A DNA stretch of 64,000 bases from Clavulina sp. PMI_390 (GCA_015039315.1 WIDE01000019.1:74143-138142), one strand, 5' to 3'. Shown: positions 9,963 through 22,808, numbered from the stretch's first letter. A program made the numbers and translations. Notes: generated by a model not told the origin, from the sequence alone.

Positions 9963-11496
9963 ATGCCCCCTAGACGAGCAGCGGCCATCAAGGCCCAAGC
10001 TCAGTTTTCGAGCGATGTAGAAAGCGAGGATGGTGAACCAAATTCGTACATATTCCTGAACGTGTCTGACGTCTATTCTTTATAGAAATTGGTTCTGGTG
10101 GGTGAGCCTGAGCGCGAGCAATCATAAACTTGCAGCTGATAAGACTCACTAAATCGCCAATCGTGACTTCCACAAAATTAGAACCTGAGAATTCTGACGC
10201 CGAACTCGAGTCTGAAGGCGAAGCGGACGCTGACGGGGACGAAGACGATGATAATTCTGATATGTCACAATCCGAGGACGAGGAAGCAGAGGGAGAAGAA
10301 GACGATATGGAGCAGCCATTACCGGATTCCGTCGACATCTCAGCTGCAAGCACACCCTACCCTTCCCACACAATATCTGGCCCTCCTTCAATTGCGAGCC
10401 CTAGAAAGGCTGGCGGCGCTAATGCTTCGTCAAAGGCGAAACCAAAATTCAAAGTAAAGCTGAAGCTTGCGTCTGCTGCCGAGGCTAGCCCGACCCCTGA
10501 GCCAGATATCGTCCCTGCTGGAAAGAGAAAGGGCAAGCGGGCAATTAGTATGTTCTTGTCCTTGACCTCGATTTTTTTTGACCTCCATTTTATTCACGCC
10601 CGTATCATGTGGCTGGTTCCTTATAGTATATGATGAGGACGAGGAGATGGAAGGGGATGACGAGCCACTCCCAGCCCCAACCCCGCAAGCCACGCTGAAT
10701 GTCCCCTCCTCACGAATGACATCTCGTCAAGCAGCTCTTGCCACCGGGCTTGAGGCAGGGCATATCGAACTACGTAAGTGTCCCTTCATTTTGGCTCAAG
10801 ACGATCACACCGCTGACAGCTTATTTGCAGCAACGTTCAAGAATAAGAAAGTGCTCACGCCTGCAGAGCGGGAGAAACGGCGACAAGAGTCTGCCAAGAA
10901 GCGGAAGACGTTGTCAGATAAGAGGATGGAAGATAACAAGGTGCGTTGTGGCTCCAACCTCTGTGCATTGGATGCAGTGTTTTCAACCTTTATTTCAATC
11001 ACAGACCGAGACCATCAATCGCCTACTCAAGAAACAATCCGCCAGCACACGTCGTAAGAAGGCTGCAGAAGAGGGCCAAGAAGGCGCTGGTACCAACGGG
11101 GCGCGGTCCGCGCGCCCTGGTGCCCCTGCAGTGCCTTCCTTCCGATGGATCTCTACTTCCCGACGCCCAGCAGCTCCACTAATCCAAGTCATCGGTGAAG
11201 GGGACGAGGCTCAGACTACGGAAGGGAAAGGAAAGTCATCTGTGGATGGACCTGTGCTATCGTTCAGCTTCTCTATCCCGCCAGAGTTCTTGCCTCCTGT
11301 ACCGAAGCCTCCTTCGCCGACACCTGAACCATCACCAGATGAGGAGGAGGAGGCCGAAGAGGAGGGCGAGGGAGAAGGGGAGGGGGAACCGCTCACAGAG
11401 GCTTCGACACCAGCAGCGACTTCACTCTCTTATGAGGTGTCCCAAGATGTCTCGCAGGCTCCAACCCCTATGGAAGGTGTCATTTCGGCCGCATGA
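9963..11496 (+). CDS. INO80 complex subunit, PAPA-1/Ies2 type
   Basis: Nuclear protein of the INO80 chromatin-remodelling complex. The PAPA-1-like conserved block spans two exons: KNKKVLTPAEREKRRQE, then KKRKTLSDKRMEDNK (about 10834-10940), then ETINRLLKKQSASTRRKK from about 11005. The N-terminal half is low-complexity and very acidic (runs of D and E), with a basic stretch KAKPKFKVKLKLAS. The C-terminal part holds a Pro- and Glu-rich region. Start: ATG 9963 (MPPRRAAAIKAQ), in a good context. The first two exon joins are uncertain; a 12-base exon near 10085 is possible. It is divergent from the small membrane protein, with about 220 bases between starts. Confidence 0.8.
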
Positions 11497-11681
11497 GCAT
11501 ACACGCAGCGGCACTGTTCATTCGACAGACCTCCCTTCTGCGGTTTTTCTGATGTAGAAAGCGCTATCGATTACTATTATTGTTCAATGTGCATTTGTAG
11601 GATATATTGAGTTATTGACTAAGTAATATGTCCTGTTTCCTCTGGACGTTTGGTTGGTGCTCTATCTCTCTCCCGACGGAT

Positions 11682-14225
11682 TCAAGCCCTCCCTTTGTCA
11701 GGATCACCCTCTGTGATCACCCTGGCGGCCTTGGAAAACGGAACTACGGCAGATGCAAGGAATCTCCTCCGGCTCGAGAAGAAACGCTTTACGGTTTTGG
11801 AATTGAAGTGCCAGTCCACGTGCGCCTTGTACGGTGGTGGTGGAGGCGGTACCTCCAACGGCAGTGAGAAGCTACTGCTATTAGTGCTGGTACTGCCTGT
11901 TGTGCTCCGGCTTTGACTCCCGTGGAGATGGAAGAGTTTCCCGTCCGCGAGCGCTGCGATCGCGAAAAATGAGCTCTTCGCGCCGGCAGCCAAGGTTGGA
12001 GTGGATCCAGTTGACGAAATAGATAGAGAGGAACTGGTGGAAGGAGCCACCTTCGAAGGAGCCGTGGTTTCGGCAAGCTGGATGAGTGGAGCTTTCGCGT
12101 TCGGGCCGCAGGGATGACTCGGTACTTCAAACGCGGGATCCCACTTGCATTTCATGATGTCTTCTGCCGTGAGGACGGGGAAGAGTACTGTGGGCGAGCG
12201 CTGGATGTCAAATCTACAAAATCGTCAGATCTGAGCAGTGTTCTCTGCTGCTGTAAAGGAAAGTATCCACCTTGTTTGCTTGAAGACGTCGACACAGTAA
12301 CCTGTGAATGACTCAAGCTCTTCGGTGCTGATCCAGTCTGGACGGCTCGTCGACGATTCCTCAGTATAACCACCAAACAAGCACCGGAGGGTGCTGATGC
12401 CCAGATTGGCTGTAAACCAACAATTCTCCTGGAAAAGAAACCCATGAATTTGAGTAAAAGCAATGCAAATACGAAGGATGGACGAAGACGAATGCACCTC
12501 AAAGAGCTTGTAGTCCGGGTACCTGCCCTCCATAAGGTACAAGAGCTTCGCGAAGTCTCGGACCAATGGGAGGCGTCGTTGGTTCGTATCGCCGGGGTAG
12601 TCGGGTCTATCATCAAAACGAACGCTCGAAACGACTACGGGGTTTTCGTGTTGATCCCTCCAGTTCGTCCTTGACGAGCCGATCTTGACCTGTCAACCCA
12701 ATGCCGCGAGAGATTAGGACCAGCGATCCGAATGAGCGTCCAAGCCTAGTACAGGAAATACGAAGGTGGGGGCACATACCGTATCGAATGCCTCAAACAC
12801 CGTGGCACTTGCCTGATGATGTGTGCGTGCTCGATCGAACCTCAACCAAAGCCAGCTCTGGTCCAGCCGCGCGCCGAGAACCAAGAATTCATGTCGCACT
12901 TCCGAGGAAGTGTCAACGTATCTCTGGACATTCCAAATGCCAGCAAACGCAATTGGCCAAAGATGCTTCCCTGTCATGCGATGATAAAAATCACCGAGCT
13001 TCATACTTTGAGATAGTTGTATATTCCATGAGCTGTGCAGTGAATTAGGGTCGAAGGCCCGGCCAATGATGAAGAAGGCCCCTTGATTCTATAAAACGTT
13101 GTCTGCAGTCAGGATGACGCACATAATACAATAAAGGAATGACACCTACGTTTGGGAAGGACCGGAGCACGATTGGGTTCGCGCTCATCCACGCATGCAG
13201 TTCCTTGAATGTTTTGAAGGGCTGGAAGTCTGTCTGAGACCAACGGGATAAGAAAGGCTGGATGGCGGCGAGCATTCTCTGATCCGTAGCTTTCACTAGC
13301 TTCCCCTCTTTGAGCTCGGCCAGGCATGTGATCCACGCAGACACCACTTCGCTCTCGGGCAATGAGGCGTGATTGACTGCGTCATCTTCTTCGTTGGAAA
13401 GGTATATCAGGACGAGGGCCAACATCGTTGTGAGATGCGACCCGTTGAGGTCTGATGACAAGAAGTGGGATCAGAAGATGTACGGCGCTGAGGACGGTTA
13501 AGCAATTGCAACGCACATTCGCCTTCCCATGGCATGATTCGCCTCAAAACTGTGTCGGCAACTCTCAATATCTCCAAGAGATGATGGAGGCGAAGTCCGT
13601 CCAAATCACAATGGAACAATACCTCCTCTCCATCAACAGGGCCAGTCCTAAGCGCAGCTTCTGTCCTCACGTCAGCTCCCAGGCTGTGACCTGTTTCAAC
13701 ATGGAAGCCAACTCGGAAGAACAGCTCGGACGTAGGAGCGGGGGGATCGAGAGAGTGGACGGAATATAAGTCGAATGTAGTTGGAATATCAATAACGAAG
13801 GTGATTCGAAGCTCACGCTCGTGCCGCTGGAAAGGACCATAATATGAGCTAACTTCCAACCCTTTACCCTAATCAATAAGCAGGCGCACCTTATTGGAAT
13901 TTCGGAGAGTAATATTGAAGCCCTTCACTTGTTCTCCGATGAGAGGTGTGCTTTCCAATACGTTGAGGATGTCTTTGAGTTCTTGCTTGCCAACGAACCG
14001 TTGACGACGGCTACCAGCGCCGAATACATTTTCTGTCCAGAAGGCTCGGAAGGCCTGACTTTCTCTTGTGATGAGCTCGCTCGCCGTCGAGGGGGCTGGC
14101 TCAGGGGTGGTGTCGATGGTCCGTGAACGAGGGGAAACCTCAGGGATATCAGAGATGGAAGATTCAATGGACGTATCAGAGCCAATGGATGAGGAAGAGC
14201 CCGATCGGGGTCTAGTAGAGGACAT
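11682..14225 (-). CDS. Large basidiomycete protein of unknown function
   Basis: Spliced gene on the minus strand that I do not recognise. Start MSSTRPRSGSSSSIGSD at 14225; the first part is Ser-rich and probably disordered. Exons then give FRAFWTENVFGAG, a block with YYGPFQRHERELRITFVIDIP and LFFRVGFHVETGH, a helical block (HLTTMLALVLIYLSNEEDD), and a block with DFYHRMTGKHLWPIAFAG and FEAFDT. Next come VRDFAKLLYLMEGRYPDYK and ENCWFTANLGISTLRCLFGG. The end is a low-complexity tail containing PPPPPPYKAHVDWHF and RFFSSRRRFLASAVVPFSK. About seven exons; the stop is at 11682. The long, Trp- and aromatic-rich blocks in consistent phase show it is a real gene. No signal peptide, membrane segment or catalytic motif is evident. 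Confidence 0.65.
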
Positions 14226-15679
14226 TCTGGTAATACGAGGGAAATGAGAGTTGGAATATGATGCGATGAGAAACTACCCACCGCTTTTCATTCTCTTTTA
14301 TGGTGAAGCCTTCAGGCTACAGTGGGAGATTGAGAGAATGGGGGGTATCCATGATTGGAGCGCGCTCAGGAGCACCACCAACTAATAGAAGTAGTGTTGA
14401 TAGGTCGATAGAAGGTGATCAGACGGCAAAATCATACAAGCTTGACAGCTGGCGAGCGCCAGGAGCTAGAAGCCCACTTCAACCTCGTCAAGGAGTCGCC
14501 AGCAAGGAGTGCAGCGCCATGGCTGGCACTTACATCGTCCCAAGCGTGTTTCGATGGGCCAAGCAAGCGCGGGCTAATCAAACATAGACGTGGCTCTAGG
14601 GAGATAATCAGAATTGCAAGATCACGGCTCAACCCTTCGAGTCTAGAGCCACTAAGTAGAGCGGCCTATGCGTTTCAATAAACCTTGAAACACGAAGGTC
14701 TTCTGATCCTCTAGGGGCCTTTTTTTCTTAGGACCGCCTTTCTAGCGCGGAACCGCTCGAAGGGCAACTAACTCCTAGGCTGCAAGATGCGCGCGCTCCA
14801 GAGCTGTCAATGAGACGCTGGCTCTGATGAAGATGCTAATTGCGGCTCGACCGCTGGACGGTCGTCGTTAGCGTCGGTATTGGTTGCGAGACGAAGAATC
14901 ATTGCCATAGACAAGCAGATGAGATATCTATAGAGCGCAACGGAGCAATTGCATAAACGGTGATGGGTCGAGGCCGCTCGGTGTTGTCTCAAGCGCGTCA
15001 ACCGATTTGCACCCTCCAAATCACAGTGAAGATTGTGATAACTGTGCAAACGATCCATTCGTGGGTCCGGGTGGCTGCGCAGGGCCAAAGAATACTCGAA
15101 ATTGCTCCCCATTGGCTTGCCGCATAGGTCGAGAAGCTTTGTTGTGGGCGAGACCCTGAAGCCAAACAACAGATTGGGTTTGGAGAACAAGTTCATGAGG
15201 ATGATCTACCTGCCTCCGGGCCCGGTCCAACACACGGAAGCTTTCAGACAGCCTGTAATTTACAGAGATCTCAGGGGCAGCGACGAGGTTACACTACACG
15301 TTAACATCGTAATAAAAGGGTTCCAAGCAGACAATAAGGTCGCAATGTTGCTACAAAGGGGCAACGAAAGCTAACTAGATGAAGCCCCAACAGCACGACA
15401 AGAGGGCTAGCTGGGCACAGACATATACACACGAAGATAAATGCTAACTAGAGGGGAATCAGTTCGGAGCGAGGGGGATGTACAAAAGTCCGTAGCAGAG
15501 TAAATACGATAGTAGGTGGGAAGGACATCAGCGAGTCGTCGTTAAGATAGGGGGGTGGGCTAGTTGGGCAAGTGTGCTGCGATATGATACGTGAAAGGAG
15601 TGGTCGGGTAGAAGGAGATAAGGAGCAGCAAAAGTGGGAGGAGAGAGGTACATCAGTGGCAAAGACACCGCCATATGTA
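14226..15679. other. Intergenic, about 1.45 kb
   Basis: Promoter of the unknown gene to the left and 3' flank of the ubiquitin-fold gene to the right. Frames around 14300-14690 and 15100-15370 are short and unlike known proteins. I see nothing else. Confidence 0.45.
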
Positions 15680-16684
15680 CTAAGAAATGATGCAACAGCA
15701 GCCCCCATTGTCCTCGGGTTCTGCACCTCTACTGGTACCGGCAACTGGTGCATCCGATGCGGCGACTGAGAGCCTCTTCGACTTCCTTCGTTTCGACGAG
15801 GACCCCCGGTCGTTCTCACCAGCTTGCACGAACGGACGTATGGACAGGTGGACGATACTAGACGCAGAAAGTGTCATATCTACAGAGAGAGTTCAATCAG
15901 TTGGTGCCTAGACTTACGCCATACTATCCTCGAAAATGAACCGGGGTTTGAAATGAAAGGCGAGCAGAGAAGGAGAAGGAGAAAAAGAAGGACGTCACAG
16001 GACCAGAATAGAATTCAGTCATATGATCGTGTGCCATAACCCAGTGCAAATCGTTGCACATGGGACTCCACAACAGCCAGCTGGCTGGATACAATTGTGT
16101 TGTGTTTCCGGCTCATTGGAAAGTGACGAACGGAGGGAGAAGAAAATATTCGGGCGCAGACAGCAACAACACTCACCAGCAAGTCGGAGTTCATCGGTCC
16201 ACATTCTACCCAGGTGCAGCAATCGGAGGAACGCGGGTGCAGGAGGACGTTCTTCAGCCCACTCTTCGGGCCAGGTAGTCCACAGGATCTGCTTAACTTG
16301 GAGCATCGTGGAGGACTGGGGAAAAGATAACGTCGTCCGCCGCCCAGAGATAAGCAGGAATGTGAGGCTGATCTGAGGTTCGTCCAATGCTGGATCACGC
16401 GGGGCGGAAAGGGGGTCGGTAGGGTGCGAGGCTTCGATGGCATCAGAGGATGCTCGATATGATGAAGTAGATGCGCGCGGTATGGCAGAGAGGATAGGGG
16501 TGGAGTCAGAGACCTGAGTGGTCTCAGGCACAGATGTGGATGCCATGGGTAGGGGCTCGGTAGGGATGGTTGGGCTAGGGTGTACCAGGGTGTTGATTGG
16601 GGTTGCTTCAGCAGTCTCAGGCTCCTTTGCCGGGGCGTCACTCATGCTGCTTGCACTCGCACGCTCGATGGGTTCCAGGCTCAA
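15680..16684 (-). CDS. Membrane-anchored ubiquitin-fold protein (UBL3/MUB type)
   Basis: Two exons, 16684-16177 and 15879-15680, total 236 codons (235 residues). The N-terminal 100 residues are Ser/Thr/Pro-rich and disordered. A ubiquitin-like fold follows: ISLTFLLISGRRTTLSFP, MLQVKQILWTTWPEEW, and after splicing LLHLGRMWTDELRLADMTL then SIVHLSIRPF. It matches the Rad60-SLD_2 type of ubiquitin domain found in UBL3 and plant MUB proteins. The C-terminus is a basic linker and GGCCCIIS, with CIIS as a CAAX prenylation box and two preceding cysteines that could be palmitoylated. There is no Gly-Gly end, so it is not conjugated like ubiquitin. Family members sit at membranes and steer ubiquitin enzymes or extracellular-vesicle sorting. 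The second in-frame ATG (16642) is an alternative start. Confidence 0.85.
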
Positions 16685-17416
16685 ATCTACGAGCCGGGAG
16701 ACTGATCCGCATGTTGGGGGTGAGGCTGTACGGCATAGAACATGGGAGAAAAAAGGGCGCGCACCAACGAGACCTGGTCCCTGACCGACAGAACACTCGA
16801 ATCAGCTTGCACCGATCGAGATGGCCCTCCAACTCTGCTGGGAAGATTCCGGTTGTACCAGATAAGCAGACTCTGTACCAGACGCCAGGAAGCAAAGGTC
16901 TATGGGGCAGGGCGAAAGAGAATTCGCATTAATCACGATGAACCCAGGGAATTGTATGGTTTCAGTTATAGCGCGTCATGATAGCGATTGCGGAGTAATG
17001 GCGACAGAGAGTCGAATGAAGATGCCAACACGTACAGAGGTATTCCTTTCGATTTCAGATGTAAAATCTCTGGCAAGGATTCGTTCGCTGCGTCCTCGGG
17101 CGTCTCTGCTGTTTGCGTGTCTGGCGGTAGGAAGGAGCGCGGCTGAGTTTAGAACGTCGACTTGGGTCACAACACAGCCAAATAACGAGGATTGAATTGG
17201 CCAAGTATCTCACGGTTAAATCACTCTTACTCAAGTTGCTAACTAAAGACTGGAGAACAATGATTAAAAAAAAGTGCGATGGGAAAGCATGAATTTTTGT
17301 CAAAGTCATGTAGGTGCATGTACATAGCAATCCCAATATGGGGAGAAGGGATCGTGTTCGCGTTGCGACACAGACACGAAAACAGATAGGATATGAAGAC
17401 GCTGGTAACACGACGA
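16685..17416. other. Intergenic, promoter of UBL3-type gene and eL20 3' flank
   Basis: No gene seen. Reading frames on both strands are short and unrelated to known proteins. Confidence 0.45.
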
Positions 17417-18154
17417 TTAGAAGGTCTTTGGGCGGTGTGCAGCGAATTTGCCAGCGGCTTTTGGAATGCGGCGGGGGAGGGGGAAGCGCAGCTTGGGGGT
17501 GAGGAGCTGCTTGATGTAAGGGCGGCGGATGTCTGCGGTCTTCTCGACCTCCTGGACACGGAGGATCTGTGCAAGAGGTGGTGGAATGAGCGACGGTGTC
17601 GATAGACGATCAGGACAAGGGTACTAACCTGGATAGACCGGAAACGGGCACGGTGGCGAGCAGCCATGTCCTGGTAGAGAGCATGGACGGCGGCACCACG
17701 GGACATATCACGGACTTCCTTGTACAGGTTGTGTGTCCCAGACCGCGAATCATATCGCACCCAAATACCAAAGTTCTTAACCTTCAGGGGCTTCTTTTCT
17801 GAGATCTAAGCATTGCCAGGATAATGAGTACAGACAGTTGGTTAGCTCGATGCACCCCAATTGAGAGACAAGTATAGGCGATTCGGGAATGCGAAGATCG
17901 GCTCCAGCCCAATTGGCCAGTCCTTCCATATAGCCCAGGTTTATACGAGCAAGGGTTCCTCTACGCACCTGGTTGACGGAAACGATCTCGCCGTTCGCCT
18001 TCTTGATCTTTCGGAGCGAACGCAGGTAGTACCAGAATCGGCTCTTAGCAATCACTTCGTTGCTGGCGAAGACACGCATGCGATACAGCTTGGGCGTGGG
18101 CTCCGCCTCGGTGGGCAGATGACGCCCAATGACTTGATATTCCTTGAAAGCCAT
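17417..18154 (-). CDS. RPL20: Cytosolic large-subunit ribosomal protein eL20 (L18a)
   Basis: Structural protein of the 60S ribosome. Three coding exons: [14 protein letters not shown] to GEIVSVNQ (starting 18154); then [20 protein letters not shown] to HRARFRSIQ; then [20 protein letters not shown] to the stop at 17417. The diagnostic eL20 strings [17 protein letters not shown] and [10 protein letters not shown] are present, and the length (about 175 residues) is normal. Intron 1 lies between about 17970 and 17815, intron 2 between about 17628 and 17567. The gene symbol is by analogy with yeast. Confidence 0.95.
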
Positions 18155-18900
18155 GGCGCGTCGTAGAGACAGAGGTGGGGTCGGAGGGTTGGCTTTGTTT
18201 GGCCTAGCGCCTTGTCCAAACTATACAGCCTCAATACCAAATAAGCGCGCTCGAACCCTTGGTCGCTGGAGCTTTTGGCCTTTATTCCAATGTTTCCTAG
18301 TACTTATAATATATATTGACAGCAACCCTTCGAAAACTCTGTAGCTGCGTGGTGTTCCGCCAACCTTGGGCGAACATCTTGTTCAGGTCCCCAGATCTAC
18401 CACACTCTGGCTCTCCAGGCTGCGCAATCCTGTTTCCACGATAAATAATTGACGTGCTCTCATATGCTTTGTGTTTTTATGATTTCTGTAATTCCTTTTT
18501 ACCTAACTGTTCCTGTGATGGCCATCTTCCTACGCACCCTGTCGTGATATAATACCTCGCCATTGCCCACAAAAGAGTCATAGTGGAGAGTGATATTACT
18601 CATGTTCATTTAGTGCTTATTTTCTCTTCATTCAATATACAAAACGTTTAGGTATCTTACTCATGCATTTATGCGGCACACAACAACCTCGGTGCATACA
18701 GTGTTCACAGATATTGCGGCGTTCAGAAACATACCAAGATTAAGCTGTCAATTGGATGATCCTAACCGTCGACTGCCACAACAGAACGTGAATCTCCAAA
18801 GCTCAAGAGGATTGGGCACAAGCAGACCCAGCACTTCCAACTGTAATCACTAATAAGGTTGGGAGTATTAATTGGTGTGGAAGTATGGAGTATAGGATAG
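18155..18900. other. Intergenic, eL20 promoter and mitoribosomal gene 3' flank
   Basis: AT-rich stretch (for example tataatatatattg near 18305) with no gene recognised. Confidence 0.45.
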
Positions 18901-20142
18901 TTATGCAACAGTTCGACGCCTTGGAGTATTAGAAGTAGCTGAATCCACTACGCCTTTCACTATCCGAAATGGTACCTCTTGAGCTTCTGACGCAGGTTGT
19001 AGGCTTCGTGGCAGCTCAAGGTATGGTAGAACGTGCTCACGGAAGACATACTGGGCTTCCAGGCCACCCTATGTTCATCTGTCAGTAACGAGATACACCA
19101 GGACTCGAGTTGCTGTGTACTCACAAATTGGTGGAAAATACCCCCGATGATAGCTTCAACTGTTGTACCCATGACCTTATCACGCCCACGCTGGTAGCTC
19201 TGCTCTGCCGCATGTCCTGGCAGTTTGGAAGGTGAGAGCTAAGGAGAGAAGTGAAGAATCAGTGAAACTTCGCCCCAGCGAAACAAAGCAGTTGGGCACT
19301 TACTGCAGAAGTCCACCGTATACCGTTCTCTAGTCTCCATACCGGCGCGACTCTCTCGCCCAGACTCCTGGTCTCCAAAGCACTCTCCACAATCGCCTCA
19401 AGGTCCATGAATCCGTCTAATGCACCCGCCTCCTTTGGCTTGTTGAGCACTGAACCCTTCTGGCCCGCGCCAGGGCCGAGCATCACCGAGTCCGGCACGG
19501 TTGCTTGCAAATGCATGAGCAAATACGCTTGCAGGACTCTCCTCCCTAGGAAAGACAGTCGCGCGTTATGCCCATATGTCTGTGCGCCAGCCCGGTATGA
19601 CATGTGGGTAAGCATGCGTCTCGCAACATCCGGTGCAAAGTCCGTTGGGAGATTGGGGAAAGTCTGCCAGAGATAGTAGATGGCCCAGTGCCCATCGTCG
19701 CCTTCAGAGGTTTGTGCAGGGGCCGGAGGCTTGGATGCATGCGCCGCAGAAGTCGAGAAGGGTTTCGACGACGTAAACGCGCCAATAGACGATGAAGACG
19801 ACGGTAGAGAGGTCGAAAGGGTTTTAGAGAGGGTAATAGTGGATAAGGAGGATGATTGGGACTTGAAAGAGGTGGGTGCCACACGTTGAGCTGGAACAGT
19901 GGAGCTTGGGTTCAAAGGGGAAGAACGCGAACACGTCGGCGACGAAGATGACCAGGATCTCCTAGCATTACTTGAAGCTATTACAAAGTTATAACGCGTC
20001 AGCCATCCTCGTTATGATGGATGCGCATATGATACGCACCAAACGAATTCGCTCCGTTCGAGGGCTGAACTGAGCGGTGCAACAAGGACCGCCGCGAATT
20101 TTTTACGGTAGAAAGTAGGGGCCTCGAGCTCCCACCAGCCAT
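18901..20142 (-). CDS. RNase III-like mitochondrial ribosomal protein (mL57/mL44 type)
   Basis: Starts MAGGSSRPLLSTVKNSRRSL, an Arg/Ser-rich mitochondrial targeting sequence without acids. Exon 1 is 20142-20040 and exon 2 begins at 19977. The core resembles an RNase III fold: MLTHMSYRAGAQTYGHNARL, SFLGRRVLQAYLLMHLQ, GERVAPVWRLENGIRWTS, VMGTTVEAIIGGIFHQF, GGLEAQYVFREHVLPYL. The catalytic acidic signature of true RNase III (ERLEFLGD) is replaced by ARLSFLGRR, as in the structural proteins of the mitochondrial large subunit, so I call it structural rather than a nuclease. Four exons, stop at 18901. The choice between mL57 and mL44 is tentative. Confidence 0.8.
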
Positions 20143-20527
20143 AGCAAACTTCACCAAAAGAAAGATAAAGAAACGGAGAGGTCGCTACAAACGTCCAGCA
20201 AATTTCGAGGTCGTTCGCGCGGAATCGCACGGGCACGTGACAGCTTTGTATTCAATCGCCAAACACCAAACTCCTTTCGTCAGGAAACATCTGAGCTTGG
20301 AGGCCACCCCTGCAGATAAACCTCGTGGCTATCAACATGGAATTGATACGTATATCCAGACTTCAAAGTGGTGTTGAATTCAGCCCACGTCGGTGGTCAG
20401 AACCATACAATGCCATGTTGCGGTATCGAAGGTGTAGAAGCAGTAGAATATATGGTAGAAGATAATTATCACAGCCTGCTGGCGAAGAGTCCGCGAGCTA
20501 TTGTAAGGACATGCGCCCCCGAACGCA
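20143..20527. other. Intergenic
   Basis: Promoter of the mitochondrial ribosomal protein gene and 3' flank of the regulator gene to the right. Nothing else seen. Confidence 0.4.
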
Positions 20528-22808
20528 TTATATTATCACCGCATTCGCCGCAGCACTCAGGGTATCTTTGAGTGACAGAGGCAGATCCACTAGGAAATCA
20601 GACCCCAAGTCAGCGGCTCTTTCCCAATTACCATAGAGGGGAGGAGTGCTATACTTACCCCAAGCTGGAGATATTGAAACGACATCATCAAGAAAGTCGA
20701 GAATTGATTCAATGGCACTACAATACTCAGTCGACAGGCGAGGACTTGTACCCGCTGCGGATCGCTTCAGTTCGTGAGCAATTATGCGAGTTGCATTCAT
20801 CATATGAATCTGAGCCGTTATAAGCTACGATTCCGTAATTTCTGGAACGAATACGATACTCACAATCGGGACAGCTACCTGGACCTTGTGAAGGCGGCTA
20901 AGCCCCCCCACGTGCTCGCAAACATCGGCCAGCAATCGCGCGTACTTGAGCAAACAATGTCTCGCCTCCGCATCCTCACTAGCGCATGAGCCACATAAGA
21001 TCAACCCAGCCCCATAGAGTGTGGCGTGCGCGAAAATGAGGTGTGGGCTGAAGAAGTTTCTTGAGCCTGAAGGCCGTAGCTGGAGTGGGCTGGGTAGCGT
21101 TGGGATCGAGTTGATGCGCGAAAGGATTTCTGACTTCAAAGCAAGATACTCTTCACAAATTCCTTTTTTCTCTGGAGTTGGTGATATTTCATAGAGCAGT
21201 CAGGCGTCAGCATGGGTTCAGATCCGACGACAGAAAAGCCCTACCAAGGATAGAGATGGCACACTGTACCACCCGTTGAAAAAGCTTGAGTATAGATGCT
21301 TTCAGATCTACCTGAGATCGCCAAAACTCAAATTTCTCTTCCTATGTCAAATGCAAGTGTCACTAGAGGTGAGGTGGGAACGAAAGGAGTTACGGACCTT
21401 TAGCCCTTGCTCGTTGATGGAAGGCTCCTTGGAGGATATTGACACCAAAGGAGAGCGTTGTATAAATGTCTCTCTCAATGTCCCAAAATAGGAAGACATG
21501 GCAGCCAAGGACTGGTCACTAATATAGATCGAGTATGCCAGCTGAATGCGATCATTTGCTTCAGCTTGATGCCTTGGAGGCGGCAGCAAGAACCCGCTGG
21601 GCTGGCAATCATCCTCCTCTACCGCGGCAGTGTTTTGGCTAAGACCGCAAGCAGACGCTAGACGGGCGGCAGAGCTCCGAATAACAAAGCTCTCTGGCAG
21701 CCGCCGTACACGTCCAAAGTAGCACGCCAGTATCATGCTAGCCCAGAGGAAGTGAGTTATGCGATCGGCGAACATGAGGGACTGGTCGAGGTAATGGCGG
21801 GTGCGCTCAAGGAAATACGCTTGGTGTGAGGCTAGGCGACCGTGGAGAAGGTTACATGCACCGAGGTAGCATGCGTATCGCAAGCAAGGATGTATAGATT
21901 CGGGGTGAGAGGGAGGAAGGGAAAGACAGTGAAGGAAATATGGGATGTCCATAAAGAAGTGGAACTGTTCAGAGTGTGGAAGAAACAGGCCGATTCTGGG
22001 TGGTATGGGTCAGAATTCAATCGAAAATTCGAGGCTGAGGATGTCCAAAACGTACAGATAAAGTGCCATTGAAGCTGGGAGCTCTTCCCCCTCCTTCCAT
22101 AGATAATCGTCGATATTTTGCTCGATGACTGTTCGCTGCAAGGCCACAGCATCGCATCCTTCCACAAAATTATCGACGAGGATTTGCCCGCCACTCTTCC
22201 AAGCAGAAAGGGCGGGTTGGTCATCTACGACCCGAGGCAGCATAATGATATGAGTTCCGCCGAAGGGTGCATGATCTTTGGGTGACCCCAACTGGTTGAT
22301 TCGTTCCGATAGTCGAGCCGCGGCCAAAGAAAGATCGTGGGTTGAGGCGAGAGTCATCTGATTTACTTTCAGCTGCAGATCTATTGCACGAGCCCGCAAA
22401 ACCTCCGTTGCTCGACGCCTGTCAATCCGAGTAGCATAGACGCACGGTGTCCCTGAACGGTAGCATCGAATGCAGGTAGGTCTCCACCCGTCACATTTCT
22501 TGGAGCGACGAAGTCGACGAGGTCACAAAAAGCACGGTGGAAGGTCAATGAAGAGCATCATTCATATGGAAAGGAGGGAAGTGGCGGAATCGTAGAGCAA
22601 TGAGAGGCGATTGAGGGACAAACAAGAAAGATTTGCAGAACGTTAGCTGGGAAAGTTCATGGCACTAGGCTAATAGCTAGTCACTACTCACCACTTTACG
22701 TGTGCGGCATTCAAAACAAGCGGTGCCTTTCACAAGCACTGTCGTGGATGAAGTTGGCCTAGAAGCTTGGCTCTGTGTGTGGGATTGACTAGTAAGGCTG
22801 GGCTTCAT
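20528..22808 (-). CDS. Zn2Cys6 fungal transcription factor (1)
   Basis: Nuclear DNA-binding regulator. Exon 1 (from ATG 22808, MKPSLTSQSHTQ) ends in ACFECRTRKV, and exon 2 (from about 22498) continues KCDGWRPTCIRCYRSGTPCVY. Together they give CX2CX6CX6CX2CX6C, an exact zinc binuclear cluster. A helical linker follows (LRARAIDLQLKVNQ). The central exons resemble the fungal-specific regulatory domain: FFMDIPYFLHCLSLPPSHP, LRYACYLGACNLLHG, DRITHFLWASMILACYFG. C-terminal exons contain helices rich in Leu and Cys and stop at 20528. About five exons. An upstream in-frame ATG (22982) would give a longer N-terminus. Target genes are unknown. Confidence 0.85.

Noticed and set aside
18901..20142. Active RNase III (Dicer-like) enzyme
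   Set aside because: The catalytic ERLEFLGD-type signature is replaced by ARLSFLGRR and no double-stranded-RNA-binding domain is visible; an N-terminal targeting sequence points to the mitoribosome.
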